Below are positions 36,801 through 46,324 of a stretch of DNA of 63,216 bases, piece by piece. Position 1 is the first letter of the stretch. Every line of letters begins with the position of its first letter. A model generated the notes under the pieces. That model did no database searches and was not told where the DNA came from. It saw nothing but the letters and a program-made list of their open reading frames with translations. The DNA is taken from NCBI RefSeq assembly GCF_003885105.1, contig NZ_QWZQ01000016.1:1-63216 (forward strand), in the 5' to 3' direction. The position numbers and the translations under genes are program-made. The DNA is from Lactiplantibacillus garii (lineage in GTDB: Bacteria > Bacillota > Bacilli > Lactobacillales > Lactobacillaceae).

Positions 36801-36987
36801 GGTCGGCAATCTCTTTATCCGTCATGATGGTGGCCGGGTTAGAATTGACCAACACCACTTCATAATCGAGCTCCTTTAAGGCTAAGCAAGCTTGCGTTCC
36901 TGAGTAATCAAATTCAGCGGCCTGGCCAATAATAATCGGACCAGAACCAATGACCATAATCTTATGAATATCTGTGCGTTTAGGCAT
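33811..36987 (-). CDS. carB: Carbamoyl-phosphate synthase large subunit
   Basis: The large subunit makes carbamoyl phosphate from bicarbonate, ammonia and two ATP. The 1058 residues contain two homologous ATP-grasp halves, each beginning with a GSGPIxIGQ motif (near 14-22 and 559-567). A C-terminal MGS-like allosteric domain follows (about 930-1058). It overlaps carA by eight bases. Its placement in the pyrR-controlled operon marks it as the pyrimidine-specific pair (PyrAb). Confidence 0.98.
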   Translation of the reverse strand: MPKRTDIHKIMVIGSGPIIIGQAAEFDYSGTQACLALKELDYEVVLVNSNPATIMTDKEIADQVYLEPITLEFVSQILRKERPDAILPTLGGQQGLNMAMELSKSGILKELHIELLGTKLSAIDQAEDREQFKELMEKLGEPVPASGIAHTVEEALAFADKSGYPVIVRPAFTMGGTGGGIAENAKELHDIAENGLALSPVTQVLIEQSIAGYKEIEFEVMRDAADNAMVVCNMENFDPVGIHTGDSIVYAPVQTLADREVQMLRDASLKIIRALKIEGGCNVQLALDPNSFKYYIIEVNPRVSRSSALASKATGYPIAKMAAKIAVGLHLDEIKNPVTGTTYAEFEPALDYVVCKIPRWPFDKFTKADRRLGTQMKATGEVMAIGRNIEEATLKAVRSLEIGVHHIEEPALKGVDDDVLSDKLIHAQDDRLFYLAEAIRRGYTIEDLAELTKINVFFLDKLLHIIEIERALKQHVDDLDVLTTAKRNGFADQTVADLWHEQIDDVRQFRESHQLKLVYKMVDTCAGEFESTTPYYYGTYEFENESHVDQKPSVLVLGSGPIRIGQGVEFDYATVHSVKAIQKAGYEAIIMNSNPETVSTDFSVSDKLYFEPLTIEDVLNVIELEKPLGVIVQFGGQTAINLAKPLADHGVKILGTSVTDVNRAEDRDEFDKVIKALQIPQPAGDTASDEETALTIADKLGYPVLVRPSYVLGGRAMEIVKKRADLDYYMHNAVKVSHDHPVLIDRYLVGKECEVDAICDGETVLIPGIMEHIERAGVHSGDSMAVYPPQSLSAAVQAQIVKYTEQLAIALNCVGMMNIQFVIHDEQVYVIEVNPRASRTVPFLSKVTDISMAQVATRVILGQSLQAQGFETGLVKPGALVHVKAPVFSFSKLNQVDSLLGPEMKSTGEVMGSDKTMAKALYKAFEAAKLHVPSHGNVLITVKDDDKPEAFKLAQRFHALGYQLLATRGTASYLTDHDLPVTVVKKITNGEDDLLHQMEAGQIQVVINTVSDEEQAADDGALIRNTSIAHGIPLFTALDTVAAILQVRESQSFVTQAL

Positions 36988-38074
36988 TGAACTTGCTTCC
37001 TTTCCGGGCCACTTGATGGGCCGCCATTAAATCAATAAATTCATCAAAAATGTGATCCGCATCGTGGGGACCCGGCGCAGCGTCCGGGTGGTACTGCACG
37101 GAAAAGGCCGCGTAATCCCGGTGACGCAGGCCTTCCACGGTGTCATCGTTGATTTCTTCGTGGGTGATCATCAGGTCGGTATTCGCTAGTGATTCACGGG
37201 AAACCGCGTAACCGTGGTTCTGTGACGTAAAGTCGATCCGCCCAGTCGCAATTTCACGGACCGGGTGGTTAAAGCCGCGGTGACCAAACTTCATCTTGAA
37301 AGTATCGGCACCGTTGGCTAACGCGAATAACTGGTGACCTAAGCAAATGCCGAATAACGGAATGTGCTTTTCAACTTCGCGAATCATCGGCAACGCACTG
37401 GGAACGTCCTTCGGGTCACCAGGCCCGTTCGTTAACATGACGCCGTCGGGGTTAAGCGCCATGATTTCGGACGCCGTGGTATTGTACGGTAATACCGTTA
37501 AGTTACAGTGGCGTTTGGCCAGTTCGCGCAGAATGGAATGTTTCAAGCCAAAGTCCACGACCACCACGTTCGGACCAGTCGCCGGGTTCGGGTAGGCGTT
37601 ATGGGTTGAACTTTCCGCCACGACCGCCTTACCAAGCTCGGTCACTTTTAAGCGTTCGACCGTGTCCGGTAACACTTCGTCCACGATAGTCGCCTTCATC
37701 GCACCCTTTTCACGGATATGTTTCGTGACCGCCCGGGTATCAATATCGGTAATTCCCGGAATATCGTTTTGTTTTAAATAATCATCTAGTGACATTTCAC
37801 TGCGCCAATTGCTGGCACGCCGAGCAACTTCGTGAACCACGACCCCCTTACAAGTCGGGGTGATTGATTCGTGGTCGTCGCGATTAATACCATAATTACC
37901 AATCAACGGGTACGTAAACATCAAAATTTCACCGTTATACGATTGGTCGGTGATGGATTCCTGATAGCCACTCATCCCGGTATTAAAAACCAGTTCGCCG
38001 ACCGTGGCCGTTGGTGCCCCAAAACCAGTTCCTGGGTAAATCTTCCCGTCGGCTAATACTAAGTATCGTTTCAT
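36980..38074 (-). CDS. carA: Carbamoyl-phosphate synthase small subunit
   Basis: This glutamine amidotransferase subunit supplies ammonia to CarB. The nucleophile cysteine is in [11 protein letters not shown], and the HPDA histidine-containing motif ([12 protein letters not shown]) follows. At 364 residues it is full length. It overlaps pyrC by four bases (ATGA) and carB by eight, so all are co-translated. It corresponds to PyrAa. Confidence 0.98.
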   Translation of the reverse strand: MKRYLVLADGKIYPGTGFGAPTATVGELVFNTGMSGYQESITDQSYNGEILMFTYPLIGNYGINRDDHESITPTCKGVVVHEVARRASNWRSEMSLDDYLKQNDIPGITDIDTRAVTKHIREKGAMKATIVDEVLPDTVERLKVTELGKAVVAESSTHNAYPNPATGPNVVVVDFGLKHSILRELAKRHCNLTVLPYNTTASEIMALNPDGVMLTNGPGDPKDVPSALPMIREVEKHIPLFGICLGHQLFALANGADTFKMKFGHRGFNHPVREIATGRIDFTSQNHGYAVSRESLANTDLMITHEEINDDTVEGLRHRDYAAFSVQYHPDAAPGPHDADHIFDEFIDLMAAHQVARKGSKFNA

Positions 38075-39363
38075 TTTTGCTGGTCCTTTCCGTAAACCAC
38101 TTGGCCGTCCACTAAGGTCATTAACACGTCCCCATAAACGTGCCAGCCAATAAATGGTGAATTGTGTCCCTTGGATAACATTTGCTCCGCTTTAATTTCG
38201 TATTCATGATCTAAGTCAATGATCGTCAGGTCCGCCGGTGCGCCCACCTTTAACTGACCGGCCGCCTTAAGCCCAAAGAGTTGTGCGGGGCGGGTGCTCA
38301 TTAGCTCAATCAACCGGTCCAAGCTCATTAAGCGGGTCTTTACAAAGGTCGTGTACATCGTGGCAAACGCCGTTTCAATCCCGGTAATCCCAAACGCGGC
38401 CGTTCGCATACTCCCTTGTTTTTCCGCGTCAGTGTGGGGGGCGTGGTCGGTCGCAATGATGTCGATCGTCCCGTCCAACAACCCGGCAACCAGCGCCGCG
38501 CGGTCCTTAGGGGAGCGCAGCGGTGGGTTCATCTTGAGCATCGGGTTGTCCATCGTAATGTCTTCGTCGGTCAATAACAGGTGGTGCGGTGACGCTTCAC
38601 AGGTCACGTTGATTCCGGCCCGCTTGGCGTCGCGGATCACCCGGATACTTTCAGCCGTTGAAACGTGGCAAACGTGGTAGTGGACACCACTTGCTTCCGC
38701 GAGCATCACGTCACGAGCAACCTGAGCCGCTTCCGAAACGTTGTTGATTCCCGGCAAGCCTAAGCGTTCCGCAACCGGGCCAGCGTTCATCACACCACCC
38801 TGGTACAAGGAATCGTCCTCAACGTGGGCCGCTAACGGTAATCCCGCCTTCGCCGCGCCGCACATCGCCTGATACATGGTTCCGGCCGTTTGAACTCCGG
38901 AACCATCGTTACTAACCGCAAAGGCGCCGGCCCGCTTAACACCTTCAAAATCAACTAATTCTTCACTCGTTCGCCCCTTGGTGATGCTAGCGTACTGGGC
39001 CACGTGGACGTGGGCTTCTTCCCGATTCTTGGCAACCATCGCCGCCACCTTTTGCGGTGTATCCGGTACCGGGTCCACGTTAGGCATGGCACCCACGGTC
39101 GTAAATCCGCCGTGAGCCGCCGCTAACGTTCCGGTTGCAATGGTTTCTTTGGCCGTCTGTCCGGGGTCGCGTAAATGCACGTGCACGTCGACTAAACCGG
39201 GGCTAACAAAGTGGTGGTCGGCACAAATAACGTGTTCCGCCGCGCCGTATTGTTCATTGAGCCGGTGCCCAATGGCCTGAATGTGACCGTCGTTGATCAA
39301 AATATCGTTGGTAACGAGTTGGTGATCCATTAACACCTGCGCGTTTTTAATTAAAGTTGCCAT
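38071..39363 (-). CDS. pyrC: Dihydroorotase, class I
   Basis: This zinc enzyme cyclises carbamoyl aspartate to dihydroorotate. The metal ligands H61 and H63 lie in [10 protein letters not shown], and the catalytic aspartate is in [10 protein letters not shown] near residue 305. The 430-residue length is that of the Bacillus-type enzyme. It follows pyrB after three bases and overlaps carA. Confidence 0.97.
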   Translation of the reverse strand: MATLIKNAQVLMDHQLVTNDILINDGHIQAIGHRLNEQYGAAEHVICADHHFVSPGLVDVHVHLRDPGQTAKETIATGTLAAAHGGFTTVGAMPNVDPVPDTPQKVAAMVAKNREEAHVHVAQYASITKGRTSEELVDFEGVKRAGAFAVSNDGSGVQTAGTMYQAMCGAAKAGLPLAAHVEDDSLYQGGVMNAGPVAERLGLPGINNVSEAAQVARDVMLAEASGVHYHVCHVSTAESIRVIRDAKRAGINVTCEASPHHLLLTDEDITMDNPMLKMNPPLRSPKDRAALVAGLLDGTIDIIATDHAPHTDAEKQGSMRTAAFGITGIETAFATMYTTFVKTRLMSLDRLIELMSTRPAQLFGLKAAGQLKVGAPADLTIIDLDHEYEIKAEQMLSKGHNSPFIGWHVYGDVLMTLVDGQVVYGKDQQK

Positions 39364-39366
39364 GGG

Positions 39367-40302
39367 TTAAACCTCCAATTGGGCGGCCGTTAGCAGCCCT
39401 TTGTATTCAAGTAAACGGGCGATCATCGCCATCCGGACGTACACGCCGTTAGTCATTTGTTGAAAGATTCGGGACTGGGGTGCTTCTACCAGTTCACTGG
39501 CCAGTTCGACACCGCGGTTGACCGGTGCCGGGTGCATGATGATGGCGGTCGACTTCATTTTGGCGTACCGGGCAACGGTCAACCCGTATTGCCGGTGGTA
39601 AGCTCCAGCGTCAAACGCTTCGTTATTGGCCTGGGTTAACCGTTCGTGCTGCACCCGCAACAACATCATCACGTCCATTTCACCAACTAATTCGTCAATG
39701 GGCCGGTACTCGCCGTACTTGGCAAAGTCGGCGTTATACCATTCCGCGGGACCGCTGAAGTAGACCGTTGCGCCTAACTGGGTCAACAGTTCCATGTTAG
39801 ACCGGGCCACCCGGGAATGCGCTAGATCACCAATAATGGCGATCTTAAGGCCGTCAAAGTGGCCGAACTCTTCATAAATGGTCAACATATCTAATAACGA
39901 CTGTGAGGGGTGTTGCCCACTACCATCCCCGGCGTTGATCAGGCTCAGCGCTAAGTTCGCGTCAGTTAAGGGCTGGTAGTAACGGTCGCGCGGGTGCCGA
40001 ATCACGGCTAGGTCAATACCGATAGCTTGCACCGTTTTAAGCGTATCAAGCAAACTTTCACCCTTGGTCACCGAACTGGTTTTAGGATCAAACGGAATCA
40101 CCTGCATCCCCAGTCGGCGTTCCGCCATTTCAAAACTAGTGTGGGTCCGGGTGCTGTTTTCAAAAAAGAGGTTCATGGCAAAGCTTGGCCGTTTTAGCCG
40201 CACCGTTTTGCCCGCCTTGAATGCTTGTGCTAACTTGATAAAATCCATGACGTCTTCATTGTTAAACTGGTCAACACTGACCAAGTAATTACTCGTTTGC
40301 AT
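39367..40302 (-). CDS. pyrB: Aspartate carbamoyltransferase catalytic subunit
   Basis: The enzyme transfers the carbamoyl group to aspartate, the committed pyrimidine step. The carbamoyl-phosphate loop STRTHTSFE (50-58) and the HPSQSLLDM block are diagnostic. The 311-residue trimeric type has no regulatory pyrI chain next to it, as in other Firmicutes. A PyrR-responsive attenuator lies in the gap after pyrR. Confidence 0.97.
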   Translation of the reverse strand: MQTSNYLVSVDQFNNEDVMDFIKLAQAFKAGKTVRLKRPSFAMNLFFENSTRTHTSFEMAERRLGMQVIPFDPKTSSVTKGESLLDTLKTVQAIGIDLAVIRHPRDRYYQPLTDANLALSLINAGDGSGQHPSQSLLDMLTIYEEFGHFDGLKIAIIGDLAHSRVARSNMELLTQLGATVYFSGPAEWYNADFAKYGEYRPIDELVGEMDVMMLLRVQHERLTQANNEAFDAGAYHRQYGLTVARYAKMKSTAIIMHPAPVNRGVELASELVEAPQSRIFQQMTNGVYVRMAMIARLLEYKGLLTAAQLEV

Positions 40303-40332
40303 GTTTGTTTGCGTCTCCCGTCTTAATTTAAA

Positions 40333-40427
40333 GAAAAAAGTCTAGCTCCCGCAAAATTGTTTGCAAAGAGGCTAGACTCCGATCAAGCGGCCACGCGTGG
40401 CCAAACCGTTTCGTTCCTCTCTGGAAA
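40333..40427 (-). promoter_or_regulatory. PyrR-dependent attenuator between pyrR and pyrB
   Basis: On the minus strand a PyrR-binding loop TTCCAGAGAGGAACGAAA (about 40410-40427) precedes a terminator with AGTCTAGC arms (40339-40346 and 40371-40378) and a T-run. A 14-base palindrome GGCCACGCGTGGCC (40389-40402) lies between them. UMP-bound PyrR stabilises the binding hairpin and favours termination before pyrB. Confidence 0.85.
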
Positions 40428-40451
40428 CAATTAAATGGTTAGTTATTCAAT

Positions 40452-40997
<546 letters not shown>

Positions 40998-41036
40998 TTA
41001 GTCAGCTCCATTCTTTATATTTCACCCTCAGGAGTC

Positions 41037-41115
41037 AAAAAAAGGGCTCCCGTTTTCCTGCGAAAACCGTCGGAGACCCACTAATACCCGTTCCCCTTGT
41101 TAGCCTCACAGGACT
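41037..41115 (-). promoter_or_regulatory. PyrR-dependent attenuator upstream of pyrR
   Basis: On the minus strand AGTCCTGTGAGGCTAACAAG (about 41096-41115) matches the PyrR-binding loop. A terminator then follows, with GGGTCTCC/GGGAGCCC outer arms and a GTTTTC/GAAAAC inner part (41037-41079), ending in a long T-run. The leader continues to the pyrR ATG at 40994. Confidence 0.85.
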
Positions 41116-41144
41116 AAGTTAAAGGTGCTTGTTTAATTGCAATA

Positions 41145-41173
41145 AGTGTAACCAACTCTGCTAGTGGTGTCAA
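41145..41173 (-). promoter_or_regulatory. Promoter of the pyr operon
   Basis: TTGACA (41168-41173, minus strand) and TACACT (41145-41150) are separated by 17 bases. Transcription would start near 41138, about 20 bases before the PyrR-binding loop. Confidence 0.8.
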
Positions 41174-41392
41174 GTTTGTTTCATAACCGCTTTGGCCCCC
41201 TCTTCTTAATAAACCAAATAACGTTGAAACCACGGTGAATCCCACTTATCATTCGAACTACTCGTTAAATTGGTAACCAAACCAACACCGAAATTAATTT
41301 ATTTTTAATCTATTTTTCATTTAATTATAGTCAAACTGACAAATTATCGGTATACTACTTGTGAAAGATAACTAATTTTAGGGGGAATCACC
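41174..41392. other. Divergent intergenic region between the pyr operon and pucR
   Basis: The stretch is AT-rich and non-coding, with the pyr promoter at its left edge. A TATACT hexamer near 41350 is a possible -10 for pucR, but I see no good -35 and no clear operator. GGGGG precedes the pucR ATG. Confidence 0.5.
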
Positions 41393-42982
41393 ATGCGTTT
41401 ACAAACACTACTACGAACACCGTCCATGCACCACATGCGCGTAATTGCGGGTAAACGCGGCTTAAAACGGGAAATCAACAACATTGGCATGATCGAATCC
41501 CCCGACATTGCGGACTTTTTAAAGGCGGATCAATTTCTGATCACCAACGGTTACCCCTTCATCAATACCACGACCGATCCGACCACGTTAATCAAGGCGA
41601 TGCACGCCGCAAACTGTGCCGGACTCGGCTTTAAGGACCACCGTTACGTTGACCACCTTCCCAAAGCGGTCCTCGACCTAGCTGACGAACTGGCCTTTCC
41701 CATCATTATTACTCCGGGTGATGAACTGATCTCCGAAACGATGCGCAAAATGCTCAGCGTTATTCTTAAATCCCAGACGGACGAACTCAGTCGGATCGTT
41801 AACGCTAACCAAAGTCTCGCCGACCTCCTATTAAAAGATCCGAGTCACGCAACGGTCTTGAACAAGTGTAGTGAAATTTTAGACCACGCCCTGTTTTTAA
41901 TGGACAGCCACTTCCGGGTCGTTAGTGGGTCGCAAAGCTTACCGGTTACCCGAGCGACGTTAACCGATTTTTTACGTAACCAAACCAACATCGACTATTT
42001 TAACTTACATACCCGGACGACCGTGACTTATCAACACCTTGAGTTAACGATTACGCCCCTCTTTTCCGCCTACAAAGAAAACAAGGCTTTCGTGGGGATC
42101 GTGAATTTAGATCCGGGCAACTCAACCGACCAAATGTTGACCCAGGTGGTTTTAAACACCCTCAGTTTTGTGAATAGTCGGGTCGACATGCTCAACGAGT
42201 CGGCGTTCCGTAATCAAAGTGGTTTTTACCTTAACGTCATGGACGGAGGTATTTCTAACGACTTAGTCAACAAAACCCTTAAAGCCCAAGCCATTGAGCC
42301 AAGCACAAAATTCCACTGTGCCACCATTTTAGTCACCACTAGTCACCAGACGTTACTCAGTAACCACCTGCTTGAACAGGTGCAGCAACTTACGCTGTGG
42401 TTTATTAAAGAATACCAAGCACCCGTGATTGCCTTCTCACTTAAGCAACAATTGGTCCTGCTGATCAACGCCGAACAAAACGCCCAGCATTTTTTGACCG
42501 CCCTGGTAGACTTTATCCAACCGAAGTTGGACAAGGCCGCCCGGTTGATCGTGGGATACAGTTACTCGACCCTCCCGTTGACGGAATTAGCCACCACTTA
42601 TAACGAAGCGGCCGAAGCGTTAGCGCTCAGTAAAAATAGCCCGCACGCCATCACCATCTACCGGCCGAAGTACGTCAAGGAGTTGATTTCATTAATTCCA
42701 GCCAACGAAGCCAAGTCGTTCGTGGAACGGGTGCTGGGGGGGCTCGTGAGCGGTATCAGCGCGCACGAACAGCTTAACCTGCTCAACACGCTCTACGGTT
42801 ACTTTTATTACCACCAAAACATCGCTGAAGTGGCCGGTCACTTAGAAATTCACCGGAACACCGTCATTTACCGCCTTAAAAAAGTTGAAAAAATGCTGAC
42901 GCTCAACCTAGACGACCCTGAACAGACCCAAACGTTAGAAATGGCCGTTTTACTCTGGCACAACCAAGCGTCACAAAAGTGA
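41393..42982 (+). CDS. PucR-family transcriptional regulator
   Basis: This 529-residue regulator has an N-terminal PucR ligand-sensing domain (about 1-125, with MIESPDIADFLKADQFLITNGYP) and a middle section of unclear fold. The C-terminal PucR-type helix-turn-helix (about 465-520) contains VAGHLEIHRNTVIYRLKKVE. Family members sense purine degradation products or other small molecules and activate nearby genes. No catabolic enzymes are adjacent; the nearest gene downstream is a purine-type permease under a riboswitch. I infer a link to purine use but cannot prove it. Confidence 0.85.
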   Translation: MRLQTLLRTPSMHHMRVIAGKRGLKREINNIGMIESPDIADFLKADQFLITNGYPFINTTTDPTTLIKAMHAANCAGLGFKDHRYVDHLPKAVLDLADELAFPIIITPGDELISETMRKMLSVILKSQTDELSRIVNANQSLADLLLKDPSHATVLNKCSEILDHALFLMDSHFRVVSGSQSLPVTRATLTDFLRNQTNIDYFNLHTRTTVTYQHLELTITPLFSAYKENKAFVGIVNLDPGNSTDQMLTQVVLNTLSFVNSRVDMLNESAFRNQSGFYLNVMDGGISNDLVNKTLKAQAIEPSTKFHCATILVTTSHQTLLSNHLLEQVQQLTLWFIKEYQAPVIAFSLKQQLVLLINAEQNAQHFLTALVDFIQPKLDKAARLIVGYSYSTLPLTELATTYNEAAEALALSKNSPHAITIYRPKYVKELISLIPANEAKSFVERVLGGLVSGISAHEQLNLLNTLYGYFYYHQNIAEVAGHLEIHRNTVIYRLKKVEKMLTLNLDDPEQTQTLEMAVLLWHNQASQK

Positions 42983-43010
42983 ACGTTTACATTTTTAAAT
43001 TTTATCATTA

Positions 43011-43063
43011 ACCGAATTTTACGAACATTAAATTATCCGCATAAGTTTGTATTCGGTTTTTTT
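43011..43063 (+). terminator. Probable terminator of pucR, carrying a PurBox-like sequence in its loop
   Basis: ACCGAAT (43011-43017) pairs with ATTCGGT (43051-43057), and inside it ACGAAC pairs with GTTTGT. A seven-base T-run follows. The left part of the loop contains TTTTACGAACATTA (43017-43030), which resembles a PurBox. Confidence 0.6.
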
Positions 43064-43075
43064 GTATGTTAGAAT
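43047..43075 (+). promoter_or_regulatory. Promoter of the riboswitch-controlled permease
   Basis: TTGTAT (43047-43052) and TAGAAT (43070-43075) are 17 bases apart, with an extended TG before the -10. It lies just upstream of the riboswitch aptamer. Confidence 0.6.
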
Positions 43076-43099
43076 AATCTTCATTCAAATACGAGTTTA

Positions 43100-43206
43100 T
43101 TGCCTATATAATGTCATGATATGGTTGACGAGTTTCTACCCAATCCCGTAAAGATTGGACTATAAGCAAACGAGGCCGCTCCCCGTTTGTGGGAGTGGCC
43201 TTTTTA
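43100..43206 (+). promoter_or_regulatory. Guanine-class purine riboswitch with terminator
   Basis: The aptamer (43100-43169) shows the invariant purine-riboswitch parts: TATAATG, GATATGG, AGTTTCTACC, CCGTAAA and GACTATAAG. The base that pairs with the ligand, position 74, is C in GACTAT, so it belongs to the guanine/hypoxanthine/xanthine class and not the adenine class. P1 pairs TTGCCTATA with TATAAGCAA with one mismatch. A terminator with GGCCGCTCCC/GGGAGTGGCC arms (43174-43200) and T-run follows. Ligand binding should stop transcription of the permease. Confidence 0.93.
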
Positions 43207-43272
43207 GGCACATAAAAACTTGGCAAGTCCAAACACGTTTGGGCGTAAACGAACTTGAGGAGGAAGATTGGT

Positions 43273-44613
43273 TTGAAGGAAGTTTCTACATCCCCTAAAA
43301 TTTCCAACGTAAAAGCGGCCATTTTAGGGTTTCAGCACTTATTAGCAATGTATTCCGGTGACGTGTTAGTCCCCCTCTTAATTGGGGCGGCGCTGCACTT
43401 TACCACCGAACAGTTAACGTACTTGGTCTCAATCGATATTTTCATGTGTGGGATTGCCACGTTCTTACAATTAAAACGTACCCCGGTCACCGGGATCGGG
43501 TTACCAGTCGTTTTAGGGTGTGCCGTTCAGGCGGTCAACCCGTTGATTGAAATCGGGAAAACGTACGGTTTAGGGACCATGTACGGTTCCATTATTGGCG
43601 CCGGAATTTTTATTTTTCTAATTGCCGGACTCTTTTCTAAAATCAAACACCTTTTTCCACCGGTTGTGACCGGTTCACTGATTACCATTATCGGTTTCAC
43701 GTTAATTCCCGTCGCGTTTCAAAACTTAGGTGGCGGTGACGCGACCGCTAAAGATTTTGGTAACCTGCCGGCGCTCGGCATTGGATTTTTAACGATTGCC
43801 ATCATCTTACTCATTAGCGTCTTTGCCAAGGGCTTCATGAAGTCGGTTTCCATCCTGATTGGCATCTTAGCCGGAACCTTAGTTGCCGGCGCGTTCGGGA
43901 TGGTCTCCTTAAAACCGGTCGCCGAAGCTAGCTGGTTCCATCTGCCAACCCTGTTCTACTTTGGGACACCACACTTTGAATGGTCCTCAATTTTGACCAT
44001 GATCCTCGTTTCCCTGACGACAATGGTCGAATCGACCGGGGTCTTCTTCGCCCTGGGGGATATCACTGGCCGAAAAATCGAGGGTGACGACTTAAAACGG
44101 GGTTACCGAGCGGAAGGCATCGCCGTTATCTTAGGGGGGCTGTTCAACACCTTCCCGTACTCAACTTTCTCAGAAAACGTTGGGGTAGTTCAATTATCCG
44201 GAGTTAAAACGCGCAAACCCATCTATTTCTCCGCGGCCTTTCTGGTCGTTCTCGGATTATTGCCTAAAATTGGGGCCCTGGCCACCGTCATTCCGGATCC
44301 GGTTCTGGGCGGCGCCATGGTCGTGATGTTCGGAATCGTGGGGATTCAAGGTATCCGCATGCTGGCCCAAGTTGATTTCCGTAATAACAATAACTTGTTA
44401 GTTTCCGCGGTTTCCATTGGGCTCGGCTTAGGCGTAACCGTCCAAACCCACATCTTCCAATTTTTACCGAATGCTTTACAGATCATGTTGAGTAACGGGG
44501 TGGTCGTTGGGAGTCTAGCAGCGGTGCTCCTCAACCTGCTCTTTAACCGTCACGCGGCGGAAAATACGGTCGATGACGAAGCGGTTGGGCTTAACGAGTC
44601 CAATCAAGACTAA
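43273..44613 (+). CDS. NCS2-family purine permease, xanthine permease (PbuX) type
   Basis: This is a 446-residue nucleobase-proton symporter with about fourteen hydrophobic segments. The family blocks are FQHLLAMYSGDVLVP near the N-terminus, the TMVESTGVFFALGDITG helix with the substrate-binding glutamate, and FSENVGVVQLSGVKTR, the NCS2 signature. The pattern is closest to xanthine/uric acid permeases. Control by a guanine-class riboswitch agrees with purine uptake. TTG 43273 has GAGGAGGA eight bases upstream and is preferred to TTG 43255, which overlaps it. A strong terminator follows. Confidence 0.9.
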   Translation: MKEVSTSPKISNVKAAILGFQHLLAMYSGDVLVPLLIGAALHFTTEQLTYLVSIDIFMCGIATFLQLKRTPVTGIGLPVVLGCAVQAVNPLIEIGKTYGLGTMYGSIIGAGIFIFLIAGLFSKIKHLFPPVVTGSLITIIGFTLIPVAFQNLGGGDATAKDFGNLPALGIGFLTIAIILLISVFAKGFMKSVSILIGILAGTLVAGAFGMVSLKPVAEASWFHLPTLFYFGTPHFEWSSILTMILVSLTTMVESTGVFFALGDITGRKIEGDDLKRGYRAEGIAVILGGLFNTFPYSTFSENVGVVQLSGVKTRKPIYFSAAFLVVLGLLPKIGALATVIPDPVLGGAMVVMFGIVGIQGIRMLAQVDFRNNNNLLVSAVSIGLGLGVTVQTHIFQFLPNALQIMLSNGVVVGSLAAVLLNLLFNRHAAENTVDDEAVGLNESNQD

Positions 44614-44632
44614 GTTCCACCAGCATCAAGCC

Positions 44633-44684
44633 AAACAAACTAAGTTTTCTCCGCCCCGTGCGAGAAGCTTAGTTTGTTTTTTTG
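44633..44684. terminator. Terminator between the permease and the converging oxidoreductase gene
   Basis: AAACAAACTAAG (44633-44644) pairs with CTTAGTTTGTTT (44668-44679), followed by more T residues; it is usable in both directions. Confidence 0.88.
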
Positions 44685-44719
44685 TCGCTCCGATTAGACG
44701 TTACGGTCATTAACCTTAA

Positions 44720-45739
44720 TTAGGCATTCGTAAGAACCACCTTCCCACGCATGCGGCCACTTTCCACGAGTCGGTGGGCTTCCCGTAAATTGGCCGCATT
44801 AATTGGGCGTAACGTTTTGGTTAGGGTCGTCTTTAACCGTCCCGCGTCCAATAACTGACTAATTTGCTCTAAAATTTGGTGCTGCGTCACCATATCAGCC
44901 GTTTGGTAATGAGACTTTGAATACATCCATTCCCAGGCAAAGCGCACCCGTTTTGCTTTGATCAGATTTAAGTTGAGGTGGGCGTTACTCTGCGTAGTAG
45001 AAACGACGGTGCCCGCCGGCTTGATCAGCGTTGCGATGGCCGGCCAGTACGTTGTCAAATTATGCAACTCTAAAACGGCGTCCACACTAGTAATTTGTCG
45101 TTGTTGCAACTGCTGAGTAAGCTCCTGATGATGGTTGATCACCACGTCGGCCCCGTTTGCTTGAACCCAAGCCGCCGACTGTGCCCGTGAAGCCGTCCCG
45201 ATGACCCTCAAGCCCGCTAAATGGGCTAACTGGGTTGCAACCGATCCGACCCCACCGGCCGCGTTAATGATCAGGAGTCGCTTCGCGTGGTTCGCTGCAG
45301 GATTTTGCCAGTCAAAGGGCATTAATTCGAAGAGGCTCTCCCACGCCGTCAAACTAGTGAGCGGCATCGCTGCCGCCTGGGCGTCCGTTAACGTGGCGGG
45401 GGCGTGGCCCACGAGTCGTTCGTCAACTAATTGGTATTCCGCATCGCAACCCGACCGGTCAAAGGAACCGGCGTAAAAGACCCGTTCTCCAGGTTGAAAC
45501 AGCGTACAAGCATTTCCGACCGCAGTAACGATCCCCACGGCATCCCAGCCAATAATCGTCGGTGTTTCCTTCGCAGCTCCGCGTCCCCGCCATACAAAGA
45601 CGTCGACCGGGTTAACGGCCACCGCGGTTACATGGACCAATAAATCGTGGCCGTGCGCTACTGGCCGCGCCGTTTCAAAATCCACCAGTGCTCGTTCGTT
45701 ACTGATTGGTAAATGTTTGGTAAATCCAATTGCTTTCAT
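44720..45739 (-). CDS. Zinc-binding-dehydrogenase family oxidoreductase, quinone-reductase-like (MDR superfamily)
   Basis: This 339-residue medium-chain dehydrogenase/reductase has a GroES-like N-terminal part (about 1-120, with AVNPVDVFV and GWDAVGIV) and a Rossmann domain with INAAGGVGSVATQLA (about 155-170). Structural and catalytic zinc ligands are not evident, so it belongs to the zinc-free NADPH:quinone reductase-like group, near YogA. It is divergent from an HxlR regulator, a common pairing for electrophile- or quinone-responsive systems. It probably reduces quinones or reactive carbonyls; the substrate is not proven. Confidence 0.88.
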   Translation of the reverse strand: MKAIGFTKHLPISNERALVDFETARPVAHGHDLLVHVTAVAVNPVDVFVWRGRGAAKETPTIIGWDAVGIVTAVGNACTLFQPGERVFYAGSFDRSGCDAEYQLVDERLVGHAPATLTDAQAAAMPLTSLTAWESLFELMPFDWQNPAANHAKRLLIINAAGGVGSVATQLAHLAGLRVIGTASRAQSAAWVQANGADVVINHHQELTQQLQQRQITSVDAVLELHNLTTYWPAIATLIKPAGTVVSTTQSNAHLNLNLIKAKRVRFAWEWMYSKSHYQTADMVTQHQILEQISQLLDAGRLKTTLTKTLRPINAANLREAHRLVESGRMRGKVVLTNA

Positions 45740-45814
45740 TCATCATCAACTCCCTTTCATTTTCCATGATAGGCCGTTTCAACGGACACACAATCCTGCA
45801 ATTAATGTCAGTAA

Positions 45815-45830
45815 GTGTCACAAAAGACAC
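45815..45830. promoter_or_regulatory. Candidate HxlR operator
   Basis: GTGTC and GACAC form an inverted repeat with a six-base spacer (ACAAAA). The site lies between the divergent oxidoreductase and HxlR genes. Its role is inferred only from position. Confidence 0.4.
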
Positions 45831-45886
45831 CATCAACCTGCAAACGTCCGTGACCTGCTATACTCGTTTTAAGGAGGAAATTGAAC

Positions 45887-46237
45887 ATGCAACGTTATCG
45901 CTATGATTGTGAACCCGGCTGCCCGGTTGTCAGCACCTTACAAATTATTGCTGGTAAGTGGAAAGCCGTTTTAATTTACCATTTGATGCACCACACCGTC
46001 TTACGCTTTCATGATTTTCACCGGCTGCTGCCCGCGCTACAGCCACGAATGTTGGCGCGCCAACTCCACGAACTCGAAGCGGACGGAATCATTCAAAAAA
46101 CCATCTACCCGGTCATGCCACCCAAAACTGAATACCGTTTAACGGATCTGGGAAGGAGTCTTGAGCCCATCATTTCTGAAATGGCTAAATGGGGACAACG
46201 TTATAACGAAATTAATCCCGATTTAGCCACTAATTAG
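45887..46237 (+). CDS. HxlR-family winged-helix regulator
   Basis: This 116-residue protein is a single winged helix-turn-helix domain. The core GKWKAVLIYHL and FHRLLPALQPRMLARQLHELE are typical. Two cysteines near the N-terminus (CEPGC, about residues 7 and 11) lie where YodB- and HypR-type members carry their redox-sensing cysteine. The start is ATG 45887 with AAGGAGG at 45871-45877. It diverges from an MDR-family reductase, which it probably represses until electrophile or oxidant stress. Confidence 0.9.
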   Translation: MQRYRYDCEPGCPVVSTLQIIAGKWKAVLIYHLMHHTVLRFHDFHRLLPALQPRMLARQLHELEADGIIQKTIYPVMPPKTEYRLTDLGRSLEPIISEMAKWGQRYNEINPDLATN

Positions 46238-46268
46238 GCCGTTACACCCACTTCCCTTTTTCACGCAA

Positions 46269-46289
46269 AACCAGTATGTTATACTGGTT
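46269..46289. promoter_or_regulatory. Perfect palindrome overlapping the AzgA permease promoter
   Basis: AACCAGTAT and ATACTGGTT form an exact inverted repeat around GTT, and the right arm contains the -10-like hexamer TATACT (46280-46285). It may be an operator, or a weak terminator of the HxlR gene, but there is no T-run. Confidence 0.5.
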
Positions 46290-46324
46290 AATTGTGTGAT
46301 TGTTAACTTTTTATTCATTTAGGA

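Noticed and set aside
40389-40402. The palindrome GGCCACGCGTGGCC as a separate operator
   Set aside because: It lies in the pyr attenuator RNA between PyrR-binding loop and terminator, so an RNA hairpin is the simpler reading.
42972-42995. A cre-like GTGAACGTTTACA at the end of pucR
   Set aside because: Two mismatches to the consensus and its position inside the pucR end make it weak.
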